Assembly: GCA_017882455.1 (NCBI GenBank)
Contig: JADGPL010000005.1
Coordinates: 1 to 64,000 of the forward strand
DNA: 64,000 nucleotides
Direction: 5' to 3'
DNA from: Solirubrobacteraceae bacterium
GTDB taxonomy: Bacteria > Actinomycetota > Thermoleophilia > Solirubrobacterales > Solirubrobacteraceae
Shown here piece by piece: positions 56,495 to 64,000 of this stretch. Below the pieces are notes generated by a model. The model was not told the origin of the DNA. It did not search any database and was given only the letters and a program-made list of their open reading frames with translations. The stretch's first letter is position 1; every line of letters begins with the position of its first letter. A program made the position numbers and the translations under genes.

Positions 56495-57313
56495 TCAGTC
56501 GCCGATGCCGAGGGTCTCGCGAGCCTGCGCCGGCGTGGCCACAGGGCGCCCGATGGCCTCACAGACCGCCCTCGCGCGAGTGACCAGCTGCGCGTTGGAC
56601 TCCGCGTATTCGCCCGGCGCCACATAGACGACGTCCTCGAGCCCGGTGCGTATGTGACCCCCGAGCGCAAGCGTAACCGCCATCATCGGGAAGTTGTGCC
56701 GGCCGATCGCAGTGACCATCCACGGGATGCCTGCCGGGACGAGCCCCGCGAACAGCGAGATCGTCTCGACGGTCGGCGGCGCCCCGCCGATCACGCCGAG
56801 CACCATGTGCATCATGCCCCGCGCCCCGCGCGCCGCGGCGGTGAGGTTCGCAGCCGTGACCGCCATGCCGATGTCGAAGCACTCGTACTCGGGGACGATC
56901 CCGCGCTGTGCCATCTCCTCGGCGAGCTCGGCGATCAGCGATCTGGGGTTGAGGAAGACCACGCCGTCTCCTCCGAAGTTGATGCTGCCGCAGTTCAGCG
57001 AGGCGACTTCGGGCTGCGCGCGCAGGGAGCGCCGGCGCTCCTCGGCGGGCGCCCCGAGCTTGCCCCCGGTGGTGAAGTTGAGGACGACGTCCTCGACCTG
57101 CTCGCGGATCGCCTGCTTGATCGCCAGGTAGTCCTCGGGCGCCTGGGTCATCTCACCGTCCGCGGTGCGCGCGTGGATGTGCAGGATGCTGGCCCCGGCC
57201 CTGGCCGCCCCGACGGCCTCCCTGATCACATCGTCGCGGGTGACGGGCTGATTGGGGTTGCCGGTGATCACGCCGCCGGCCACTGCGCACGTGAGCATCA
57301 CGGTGTCGCTCAT
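56495..57313 (-). CDS. BKACE-family enzyme (DUF849, beta-keto acid cleavage)
   Basis: 272 residues. Members such as Kce cleave 3-keto-5-aminohexanoate or other beta-keto acids with acetyl-CoA, using a zinc bound by His and Glu. Diagnostic parts: MLTCAVAGGVITGNPNQPVT, AGASILHIHARTADG (metal His pair H-x-H), DVVLNFTTGG, PEYECFDIGMA and the late GGHIRTGLEDVVYVAPGEYAESNAQLV. Lies between the substrate-binding protein gene and the divergent permease genes, so the imported solute or its product is probably a beta-keto acid; that is inference. Confidence 0.93.
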   Translation of the reverse strand: MSDTVMLTCAVAGGVITGNPNQPVTRDDVIREAVGAARAGASILHIHARTADGEMTQAPEDYLAIKQAIREQVEDVVLNFTTGGKLGAPAEERRRSLRAQPEVASLNCGSINFGGDGVVFLNPRSLIAELAEEMAQRGIVPEYECFDIGMAVTAANLTAAARGARGMMHMVLGVIGGAPPTVETISLFAGLVPAGIPWMVTAIGRHNFPMMAVTLALGGHIRTGLEDVVYVAPGEYAESNAQLVTRARAVCEAIGRPVATPAQARETLGIGD

Positions 57314-57372
57314 CTCACCCGTAACATACCGAACGAAGTACTCGCAAATCGAACACGTGACTGGGGTAGCAC

Positions 57373-58308
57373 ATGGGTCCGGGAACGCTGAGCATCGGCG
57401 AGGACGTAGCCGCGGCCCGACCTGGAGGTCCGCCGGGGCCGGACAGGACGAGCCTGTCGGTGCGCGGCGGGCAGGCGCTGCGGGCGGTGCTCGCCGACCG
57501 CAAGCTCGCCGTCCCCCTCGGCGTGCTCGCGCTGATGGTCCTGTTCGCGATCTTCATGCCGATCTTCTGGAGTCACGGGCCCGACAAGCAGGACCTGATC
57601 AACTCGCTGGGCTCGCCCTCGGCGTCGCACCCGCTCGGCACCGACCAGCTCGGGCGCGACGTGCTGGCGCGCGTGGCCACCGGCGCGCGCATCTCGCTCG
57701 TGGTGGCAACGCTCGTGACCCTCGCCGGCGCGATCGTGGGCGGGCTGATCGGCCTTTTTGCTGGCACCCTGGGCGGCGCCAGCGACGGGGTGGTGATGCG
57801 CGTGATGGACGCCATCCTCGCCTTCCCCCCGCTGATCCTCGCGATGGCCGTGACCGTCGGCCTCGGCATCGGCCTGGACACAGCCGCGATCGGCGTCTCC
57901 CTCGTGTCCGTTCCGTGGTACGCGCGGCTGCTGCGCAGCGAGGCCCTGCGCATCCGCTCCCTCCCCTTCATCGAAGCCGCCCACGCGATGGGCGCCACCC
58001 GCGGACGCATCATCGCCCGTCACGTCGTGCCACACATGCTGCCCGTGCTGTTCATCCAGATGGCCGCCGCCTTCGGCTACGCCGTGCTGGCGCTCGCCGG
58101 GCTCAGCTTCGTCGGGCTCGGAGCCCAGGTCCCCACGCCCGAGTGGGGCGCGATGATCACCGAAGGGCTCTCCTACTCGCTGACCGGGCAGTGGTGGATC
58201 AGCATCTGCCCGGGCGTGGCGCTGCTGATCACCGTGACCGCCGCCAGCATGCTCTCGGACAGGATGCGCGACCTGCTCGACCCCCGCGGCCAGTACGCGA
58301 GGCTGTAG
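57373..58308 (+). CDS. ABC transporter permease (DppC-like)
   Basis: Inner-membrane permease, 311 residues. Cytoplasmic N-terminus (1-45), then six helices; the OppC-type segment SASHPLGTDQLGRDVLARVATGARISL and the EAA loop EAAHAMGATRGRIIARHVVPHMLP are present. First gene of a rightward permease-permease-ATPase-ATPase set; the order C then B is the reverse of the usual dppBCDF. Divergent from the BKACE gene by 59 bases. Confidence 0.93.
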   Translation: MGPGTLSIGEDVAAARPGGPPGPDRTSLSVRGGQALRAVLADRKLAVPLGVLALMVLFAIFMPIFWSHGPDKQDLINSLGSPSASHPLGTDQLGRDVLARVATGARISLVVATLVTLAGAIVGGLIGLFAGTLGGASDGVVMRVMDAILAFPPLILAMAVTVGLGIGLDTAAIGVSLVSVPWYARLLRSEALRIRSLPFIEAAHAMGATRGRIIARHVVPHMLPVLFIQMAAAFGYAVLALAGLSFVGLGAQVPTPEWGAMITEGLSYSLTGQWWISICPGVALLITVTAASMLSDRMRDLLDPRGQYARL

Positions 58309-58311
58309 CCG

Positions 58312-59337
58312 ATGGGCCGCGTGATCGCAATGAGGGTGCTCGGCTCCGTCGGAGCGGTCTTCGGCGCCACGGTCCTCGCCTTCATGATCATGCGCGTGCT
58401 GCCGGGAAACCCGGCCCGCCTGATCCTCGGCCCCCTGGCGACCTCACAGGCTGTCACCGCGCTCAACCATCACATCGGACTCGACCAGCCGCTCTACACG
58501 CAGTACTGGCGCTACATCTCCGACTTCTTCCAGGGCAACTGGGGCTACTCCTACAGCGACGGCGCTTCGGTCAGGAAACTGATCGGCGAACGCGCGCCGG
58601 CCACGATCGAGCTCGCGCTGTTCTCGTTCGTCATCACGATGCTCGCCGCGGTCGGGCTGGCGCTGCTGTCGACCTACCGCCACCGGCCGATCACCGACCG
58701 GATCGTGCGCGGCGCCTCCTACCTCGGCTTCGGCACGCCACCCTTCTTCCTCGCGCTGCTGCTGCTGATCGTGTTCTTCAGCACGCTGCACATCCTGCCC
58801 GGTCCCGAGGGTCGCCTCGGCGTGCAGGCAGCCGCGCCGGCGGCGGTCACGCGGATGTACACGATCGACGCGCTGCTGGCAGGCGAACTGGGGACGTTCT
58901 GGGAGGCGCTCAAGCACCTGATCCTGCCCGGCCTCGCGCTCGGGATCTCCTCGTTCTCCTTCCTCGTGCGCCTACTGCGCGCCAACCTGCTCGAGGTCTC
59001 GCGCGAGCCGTTCATCACGGTCGCCCGCGGCAAGGGCCTGCGCCGCTGGACGGCCTTCCGCCGCCACGCGCTCCCCAACGCCTTCCTGCCCACGCTCACC
59101 GCCGGGGGTCTCGTGCTCGGCGAATTCCTCGCCGGCAGCGTGCTGATCGAACGCGTCTTCAACTGGCCCGGCGTCGGCTCGCTCGTGTTCGACGCGATCG
59201 TCAAGCAGGACTACGCGATCGTGCAGACCTTCATCCTGCTCAGCGCCGTCATGTTCGTGCTCGTCAACCTCGCCGTCGACCTGCTCTACGCCGTGATCGA
59301 CCCGCGCGTTCGCATCCCCACGGTGGCCACGGCCTGA
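58312..59337 (+). CDS. ABC transporter permease (DppB-like)
   Basis: Second permease, 341 residues, six helices. VLAFMIMRVLPGNPARLILG near the start, LDQPLYTQYWRYISDFFQGNWGYSY, and the EAA-like loop TVARGKGLRRWTAFRRHALPNAFLP are typical of the DppB family, as is the C-terminal VFVLVNLAVDLLYAVIDPRVR. Starts three bases after the DppC-like gene and overlaps the next by one base. Confidence 0.93.
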   Translation: MGRVIAMRVLGSVGAVFGATVLAFMIMRVLPGNPARLILGPLATSQAVTALNHHIGLDQPLYTQYWRYISDFFQGNWGYSYSDGASVRKLIGERAPATIELALFSFVITMLAAVGLALLSTYRHRPITDRIVRGASYLGFGTPPFFLALLLLIVFFSTLHILPGPEGRLGVQAAAPAAVTRMYTIDALLAGELGTFWEALKHLILPGLALGISSFSFLVRLLRANLLEVSREPFITVARGKGLRRWTAFRRHALPNAFLPTLTAGGLVLGEFLAGSVLIERVFNWPGVGSLVFDAIVKQDYAIVQTFILLSAVMFVLVNLAVDLLYAVIDPRVRIPTVATA

Positions 59338-60347
59338 TGGACGAGCTCGCCCTGTCGGTGCGCAACCTGAGCACCGTCTACGACACTGGCGGGTCGGTGG
59401 TCCACGCCGTGCGCGACGTCAGCTTCGACCTTCGCCGGACCGAACGGCTCGGGGTGGTGGGCGAGTCCGGCTCGGGCAAGTCTGCGCTCGCGCTCTCCAT
59501 CCTCGGCCTGATCGAGCCGCCCGGGCGTGTCGTGGAGGGCGAGATCGTGCTCGGCGGCAGGGACATCTCCAAGCTGAGCGACCGCCAGCTCGGTGCGGTC
59601 AGGGGCAAGGAGATCGCGCTGGTCCTGCAGGACCCCTCCAGCGCCCTGGACCCCGTCAAGACGATCGGCTCGCAGATCGTCGAGGCGCTGACCGTGCACG
59701 AGCCCGACCTGCGCCGCGCGGCCGTACGCAGGCGCGCGGCGGAGCTGCTGCGCGAGGTCGACATCTCCCAGGCCGAGCGGCGGCTCGACGACTACCCTCA
59801 CCAGTACTCGGGCGGCATGCGCCAGCGCGTTGCCATCGCGATCGCGATCGCCAACAACCCGCGCGTGCTGATCGCAGACGAGCCGACGACCGCCCTCGAC
59901 GTGACCACACAGGCACAGGTGCTCGCGCTGCTCGACCGGCTGGTCGACGAGCACCGCACGGCGGTCATCCTGATCACCCACAACCTGGGGATCGTCTCGG
60001 ACTTCTGCGACTCGGTCGCCGTCATGTACGCAGGACGCTTCGTGGAGACCTCAGGCGTCGATCACATCTTCGTGGCGCCCACCCACCCCTACAGCGAGGC
60101 GCTCCTGAAGTGCGTGCCCAACCCCGAACGCCTCGCCGAGGGTCCGCTGCCGGCGATCAGCGGCTTCCCGCCCGACCTCTCCCAGCTTCCGAGCGGCTGC
60201 TCGTTCGCGCCCCGCTGCCCGGTCGGCCGCGACCTTCCCCAGTGCCACGAGCAGGCACCGGTACCCCATCGCGTGAGCGGACCCGCCGGCGAGGCGAGCG
60301 TCGAGTGCCATTTCGCCGAGCAGCGCATCCGCGAGGTGGCGGTATGA
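59337..60347 (+). CDS. ABC transporter ATP-binding protein (DppD-like)
   Basis: 336 residues. Walker A GESGSGKSALA, Q-loop LVLQDPSSALDP, signature YSGGMRQRVAIAIAIA, Walker B VLIADEPTTALD, switch His in LITHNLGIV. The C-terminal oligopeptide-transporter domain is present with cysteines in GCSFAPRCPVGRDLPQCHEQAP (these may bind an Fe-S cluster as in some Dpp/Opp ATPases). Overlaps both neighbours. Confidence 0.95.
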   Translation: MDELALSVRNLSTVYDTGGSVVHAVRDVSFDLRRTERLGVVGESGSGKSALALSILGLIEPPGRVVEGEIVLGGRDISKLSDRQLGAVRGKEIALVLQDPSSALDPVKTIGSQIVEALTVHEPDLRRAAVRRRAAELLREVDISQAERRLDDYPHQYSGGMRQRVAIAIAIANNPRVLIADEPTTALDVTTQAQVLALLDRLVDEHRTAVILITHNLGIVSDFCDSVAVMYAGRFVETSGVDHIFVAPTHPYSEALLKCVPNPERLAEGPLPAISGFPPDLSQLPSGCSFAPRCPVGRDLPQCHEQAPVPHRVSGPAGEASVECHFAEQRIREVAV

Positions 60348-61477
60348 GCGAGCCCTCCGCACCGGTTGAGCCGATCGCCCGGCAGCCCGAGCGGGCCTCT
60401 CAACCGATCCTCCAGGCCGAGGGGCTCTCGAAGGTGTTCGAGGTGCGCGGTGGCGATCGCTTCGGGCGAAAGCATCCGGTGACCGTGCTCGACGACATCT
60501 CCCTGACGGTCCGTCGCGGAGAGAGCTTCGGGCTGGTCGGCGAGTCCGGCTGCGGAAAGTCCACTCTGGCGCGCTGCCTGCTGCGGCTGCTCGAGCTCAG
60601 CGCCGGGCGCGTGCTGTTCGACGGCGTCGACCTGACGACGCTCGACCGCGACGAGCTGCGCGCCCTACGGCGACGGATGCAGTTCGTCTTCCAGGACCCC
60701 TTCGCCTCCCTCGATCCCCGCATGACCGCGGGCGCGATCGTGGAAGAGCCGCTCGAGATCCACGAGCTCGGCGACCAGCGCGAGCGTCGCCAGGCCGCCC
60801 TCGAGATGCTCGCCGACGTGGGCCTCACGGCCGAGCAGGCGCGGCGACGCCCCCACGCCTTCTCCGGCGGGCAGCGCCAGCGGATCGGCATCGCGCGCGC
60901 CTTCGTGCTGCGTCCCGAGGTGGTCATCCTCGACGAGCCGATCTCCGCGCTCGACGTCTCAGTGCAGGCCCAGGTCCTGAACCTGCTCGCCAAGCTGCAG
61001 GAGCAGCTCGGGCTGACCTACGTGTTCATCAGCCACGACCTCGCCGTGGCCGAGTACTTCTGCGACCGCGTGGCCGTGCTCTACCTCGGCCAGGTCATGG
61101 AGGTGGCCGACCGCAGCGCCCTCTTCAGCGACCCGCTGCACCCCTACTCCGTCTCGCTGCTCAGCGCCGTCCCGGTGCCACTCGCAGGCGGGCGCGCGCG
61201 CAGGACCGAGCGCCCGCAGCCGATCGGCGAAGTCGGCTCGGTCATCGAGCGCCCACCCGGCTGCCCCTTCGAGCCGCGCTGCCCCGTGGGCCGCGGTCGC
61301 GACATCTGCCGCGCCGAGCGCCCGCCCATCACCGAACCGGCCGCCGGTCACCAGGTGGCCTGCCACTTCCCCGGCGAAGTCTCCGTTCACGGCGCCAGAC
61401 GCAATGGCGCAGGCACCAACGCGGGCGACGGCGACGGCACGGCACACCCCGGCCACACCGAGACCGCCGCGCAGTAG
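60344..61477 (+). CDS. ABC transporter ATP-binding protein (DppF-like)
   Basis: 377 residues. Walker A GESGCGKSTLA, Q-loop FVFQDPFASLDPR, signature FSGGQRQRIGIARAFV, Walker B VVILDEPISALD, switch His FISHDLAVAEYF. Oligopeptide C-terminal domain with GCPFEPRCPVGRGRDICRAERP, followed by a Gly/Asn/Ala-rich tail (about 345-377). Completes the importer with the DppD-like subunit. ATG overlaps the previous stop (ATGA). Confidence 0.95.
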   Translation: MSEPSAPVEPIARQPERASQPILQAEGLSKVFEVRGGDRFGRKHPVTVLDDISLTVRRGESFGLVGESGCGKSTLARCLLRLLELSAGRVLFDGVDLTTLDRDELRALRRRMQFVFQDPFASLDPRMTAGAIVEEPLEIHELGDQRERRQAALEMLADVGLTAEQARRRPHAFSGGQRQRIGIARAFVLRPEVVILDEPISALDVSVQAQVLNLLAKLQEQLGLTYVFISHDLAVAEYFCDRVAVLYLGQVMEVADRSALFSDPLHPYSVSLLSAVPVPLAGGRARRTERPQPIGEVGSVIERPPGCPFEPRCPVGRGRDICRAERPPITEPAAGHQVACHFPGEVSVHGARRNGAGTNAGDGDGTAHPGHTETAAQ

Positions 61478-61486
61478 GCTGTCCCG

Positions 61487-61807
61487 ATGGAGCAGACAAG
61501 CGCCGGAGAGCTCGTCAAGGTCGCCGGCGGCGGCCCGGAGCTCGACGGGATCGTGTTCGACACGCCCAGCCGCTCCAAGGTCGTGGTGGCCGTCATGGAC
61601 GCTGCCCGCGGTCCTGTGTTCCGAACGGTTCACCCGAAGACGCTGACCGAGCGCACCGAGGAGGGCCCAGACGACCACGCGCTGCATCTCCTCGTGCGTC
61701 GCACACCGCCACCCGCTCGCGGCGCGGGCAAGGCCGGGGTCGCCGGCGGGCAGGGCAGCAGCGCCGGGCACAAGCGCGCTGCCATGCACCGGACCACTGG
61801 GAAGTAG
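61487..61807 (+). CDS. Small hypothetical protein after the ABC operon
   Basis: 106 residues, nine bases after the ATPase gene. The core GPELDGIVFDTPSRSKVVVAVMDAARGPVFRTVHPKTLTERTEEGPDDHALHLLVRRTP looks like a compact beta-rich domain; the tail is Gly/Ala/Lys-rich and probably disordered. No signal peptide. Spacing suggests co-transcription with the importer. Family not recognised, though it reads like a conserved protein. Confidence 0.65.
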   Translation: MEQTSAGELVKVAGGGPELDGIVFDTPSRSKVVVAVMDAARGPVFRTVHPKTLTERTEEGPDDHALHLLVRRTPPPARGAGKAGVAGGQGSSAGHKRAAMHRTTGK

Positions 61808-62135
61808 CGCAGAGACGCCTCGCCCGGCCGGTGCTGGAGAGCAGCGTGCCCGAGGACCCTTCGAAGCTGCCCTTGGATTGGAGGACGTCTGCGCGCAGCG
61901 TGCTCACGTTCAGCGTCGTCAGCACGCGGTGCGGTGATGACGGGCCTGCGTATTCCAGGGCGACCGTGTCGCGAACCGCGAGTGCCGTCAGAGGGATGGA
62001 GAAGTACCGCCGGATTCGCCCGACGCTGCCATCGGAAATCGCCCCCTCGCGTGCGATGAAACGACCGGATTGGACAACGCTAACCGTGCCTCTGCGGCAC
62101 GTCGTCCGTAGCCGCTCCCGCGGAGCGCGTGGTAT
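61808..62135. other. Convergent intergenic region without gene
   Basis: About 330 bases between the small hypothetical gene and the end of the hydantoinase B gene. No reading frame with good codon bias, no tRNA, and no clear terminator hairpin with T-run. GC content is a little lower than around it. Confidence 0.5.
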
Positions 62136-64000
62136 CTACTGCCGCCGTTGCGCGCCGGCCGAGCCGGAGGAGCCACCGCCGGTGGGCCACAACCGCGTCC
62201 CCGGTTCGATCAGCCGCAGGACCGGGTCCTCGCCCACCGGAGAGCGCACCGACGAGGATCCGGTGGCGCCATCACCCATCCCGGCCCGCCGCGCAGCGGT
62301 GGCGTCCAGATCGACGCTGCCATCGGCGGCGAGCACCACGCCGTAGGTGTCGAGCGCCCGCTGCTCCGTGATCCAGCCCTCGGCCACGTCGTGGCGCACG
62401 TGCTCGGGGTCGCGCTCGACCGTGGGCCCGTAGCCGCCGCCGGCGGACGAGATCGAGATGATCGTCTCGCCGGGCTCGAGGATCACGTGGCCCCAGGGAT
62501 CCTGCTCGATCACCTCGCCGGAGGCCGTGCGCATGAACGGCCGCAGCAGCGCCCCGGGCTCGCCCCCGCGCGCGCCGAGCGCGGGGTTGACGGTGCCGTC
62601 GGCCGCGTAGAAGACCTCGAGCTGGGTGTCCACGGGCCCGTACTCCACATACAGCGAGGGCGCGCCGCGAAAGCGCCCGTCGCCGCCCGTGTCGCAGACG
62701 ATCCGGTCGGCCCACACCCGGATCGGGCGCAGCAGCTCGAGCACCTCGGTCGAGTCGCGCATCATCGAGCCGCCGTCGCTGGTCTCGCCGTTGGTCAGCC
62801 AGCCGTCGCCGTGGGCGTGGGCCGCGCCGCCGGAGTTGCCGAGGATCATCATGTCCACGAACGGGGCGTTGCCGTGCCTGGGGTCGCGCCCGGAGAGGCT
62901 GGCGGTGGCGGGTGGGCACTCCGGTCCAGGCGAGGCCATGCCCATCCCGTCCTCGAACTCGGCCAGCGTGCACTGCACGATCGCCCCGAGGCGCTCGGCC
63001 AGGCCGGTCGTCGCCAGTGAGCAGCTCGCCGGATGCACGGGGATGCCAACGCAGCAGTTCTCGCGCAGCAGCACCTTGATCGCGCGGGCGCTGCCCGAGT
63101 TGCGCGGGACGGTGTGGTCGATGCTGTTGAACACCCCGATCAGCGCCGAGGTGGTGGAGGTCGACTGGGTCAGGTTGAGCCCGCAGGGCAGGCAGTCGGG
63201 ATTGCTTCGCAGGTCGATCTCGATCTCGCCCGCCTCGGGGTCCACCTCGACGGAGACCTCGAGCTTCACGCCCTCTTCCACCCCGGGGAGCGGGATCGAG
63301 TCATGCAGGTCATACCCCGTGCGCCTGCCCGCGGGAAGCGCTTTGATCGTCGCCCGGATGCGCTCCTCGCTGTAGTCGAGCCAGTCCTCCACATAGCCGT
63401 CGAAGACATCCCAGCCGACCTCTTCCCCGACCTTCTGCAGCTCGCGCTCGCCCACCCGCGCGGCGCCGATCATGCCCATGAAGTCCCCGTACCAGTCCTC
63501 GGGAACGCGGATCCGCGTCTGGCACATGCGGATCACGTCCTCCACGTCGCGATAGTCCTCCTGGACCTTCACGCAGTTGAAGATCAGCGCGCCCTCCTCG
63601 TAGACGTCGCGGGCGGTGGCCGTCATCGTCGTCGGCTCGGCGTTGCCGATGTCGGCCATGTGCGCCTTGACCAGCGCGGTGGCACGGTGGCGGCCCTCGT
63701 CGTCGAGGACGGGGACCATGATGCAGTGGTCCCCGGCGTGGGAGTTTCCGTGGTAGGGGGAGTTGTGCAGGAAGGCGTCGCCCCGGCGCGGGTTGGGGTG
63801 GTACTGCGCCAGCCAGCGGCTCATCAGGTCGGGGCCGCTCATCACGTGGATCGGCAGCGACTCGGCCATCACGAGCAACTCGTGGTTGGCCGTGACGATG
63901 CAACAGGAGAAGTCCCGCGCGGTGTTCAGCAGCGTTGAGCGAGCGGTGCGGAACAGCGTGTTGGTCATCTTGCGGACGACGCCTTCCATGCGGTTCGTCA
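62136..64000 (-). CDS. Hydantoinase B / 5-oxoprolinase beta-type subunit (5' end beyond window)
   Basis: ATP-dependent N-methylhydantoinase/acetone carboxylase/oxoprolinase B-subunit family. Recognised by TNTLFRTARSTLLNTARDFSC (here TLFRTARS near the start), FLHNSPYHGNSHAGDHCIMVPV, HMADIGN, NLTQSTSTTSALIGVFNSIDHTVPRNSGS, MGMASPGPECPPATASLSG and the C-terminal SSAGGGYGPTVERDP. The frame stays open to the window edge (T-N-R before MEGVV), and family members begin further upstream (VLRNRLE-like), so the 5' end is cut off. At least 617 residues are seen. The A subunit probably lies outside. A Ser/Gly-rich tail ends the protein. Confidence 0.92.
   Translation of the reverse strand, partial: TNRMEGVVRKMTNTLFRTARSTLLNTARDFSCCIVTANHELLVMAESLPIHVMSGPDLMSRWLAQYHPNPRRGDAFLHNSPYHGNSHAGDHCIMVPVLDDEGRHRATALVKAHMADIGNAEPTTMTATARDVYEEGALIFNCVKVQEDYRDVEDVIRMCQTRIRVPEDWYGDFMGMIGAARVGERELQKVGEEVGWDVFDGYVEDWLDYSEERIRATIKALPAGRRTGYDLHDSIPLPGVEEGVKLEVSVEVDPEAGEIEIDLRSNPDCLPCGLNLTQSTSTTSALIGVFNSIDHTVPRNSGSARAIKVLLRENCCVGIPVHPASCSLATTGLAERLGAIVQCTLAEFEDGMGMASPGPECPPATASLSGRDPRHGNAPFVDMMILGNSGGAAHAHGDGWLTNGETSDGGSMMRDSTEVLELLRPIRVWADRIVCDTGGDGRFRGAPSLYVEYGPVDTQLEVFYAADGTVNPALGARGGEPGALLRPFMRTASGEVIEQDPWGHVILEPGETIISISSAGGGYGPTVERDPEHVRHDVAEGWITEQRALDTYGVVLAADGSVDLDATAARRAGMGDGATGSSSVRSPVGEDPVLRLIEPGTRLWPTGGGSSGSAGAQRRQ

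Noticed and set aside
56474-57391. 305-residue + strand frame opposite the BKACE gene
   Set aside because: Antisense shadow; no start signal of its own. The promoter ahead of it is reported separately.

Overview
The window is very GC-rich with dense gene packing, frequent GTG starts and many 1-4 base stop/start overlaps. The heat-shock operon is dnaK-grpE-dnaJ-hspR-clpB, and there is a mycobacterial-type inositol-3-phosphate synthase. Together these point to an actinobacterium; my best guess is a deep lineage such as Thermoleophilia/Solirubrobacterales (inference from gene style, not a phylogeny). Nearly all of it reads as chromosomal core. No transposase, integrase, phage gene or CRISPR array was seen.

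Layout. 0.2-7.1 kb: one leftward HspR-type chaperone operon. 7.3-11.2 kb: hemolysin-III-like membrane protein, endonuclease III, an alpha/beta hydrolase and a large membrane protein. 11.2-15.6 kb: an apparent phosphoinositide/glycolipid cluster (PAP2/Aur1-like enzyme, CDP-alcohol phosphatidyltransferase, Ino1, and a GT4-like domain fused to a PHP domain). 15.6-19.8 kb: divergent uracil-DNA-glycosylase-like protein, a three-copy palindromic array, quinone oxidoreductase, TRAM-domain RNA methyltransferase and ornithine carbamoyltransferase. 19.9-23.9 kb: cupredoxin lipoprotein and thiamine genes (thiO-thiS-thiG facing thiE). 24-33 kb: pyruvate dehydrogenase (E3, two accessory genes, E1 alpha, E1 beta, E2), a VapBC pair, and lipB-lipA, which supply the lipoyl cofactor for E2. 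33-42 kb: rhomboid protease, D,D-carboxypeptidase, two acyl-CoA dehydrogenases, a transglycosylase-like protein, a GH76 enzyme, an SDR and a duplicated-domain lipoprotein. 42-46.3 kb: transaldolase and transketolase. 46.3-47.1 kb: a small Cys/His-rich protein, a strong promoter and a tRNA-Glu with an insertion in its D-loop. 47-54 kb: amidohydrolase, polysaccharide deacetylase, GFA protein, glycerol kinase, MFS transporter, MaoC-like hydratase and zinc alcohol dehydrogenase. 54-64 kb: an ABC oligopeptide/small-solute importer surrounding a DUF849 (BKACE) enzyme, ending in a partial hydantoinase B gene.

Most notable signals: (1) a tRNA-Glu(UUC) that is canonical except for 24 extra nucleotides in the D-loop, able to form a UUCG-capped hairpin; (2) a convergent intergenic array of three near-palindromic 24-bp units spaced about 75 bp apart; (3) a shared operator-like sequence, GCATATCGA-N4-TCG, at three places, two sitting directly on divergent sigma-70-like promoters of the ABC/BKACE region and one upstream of the MFS transporter; (4) a GT4-N-domain/PHP fusion beside inositol-lipid genes; (5) short palindromes and an in-frame 18-bp repeat inside unrelated genes.
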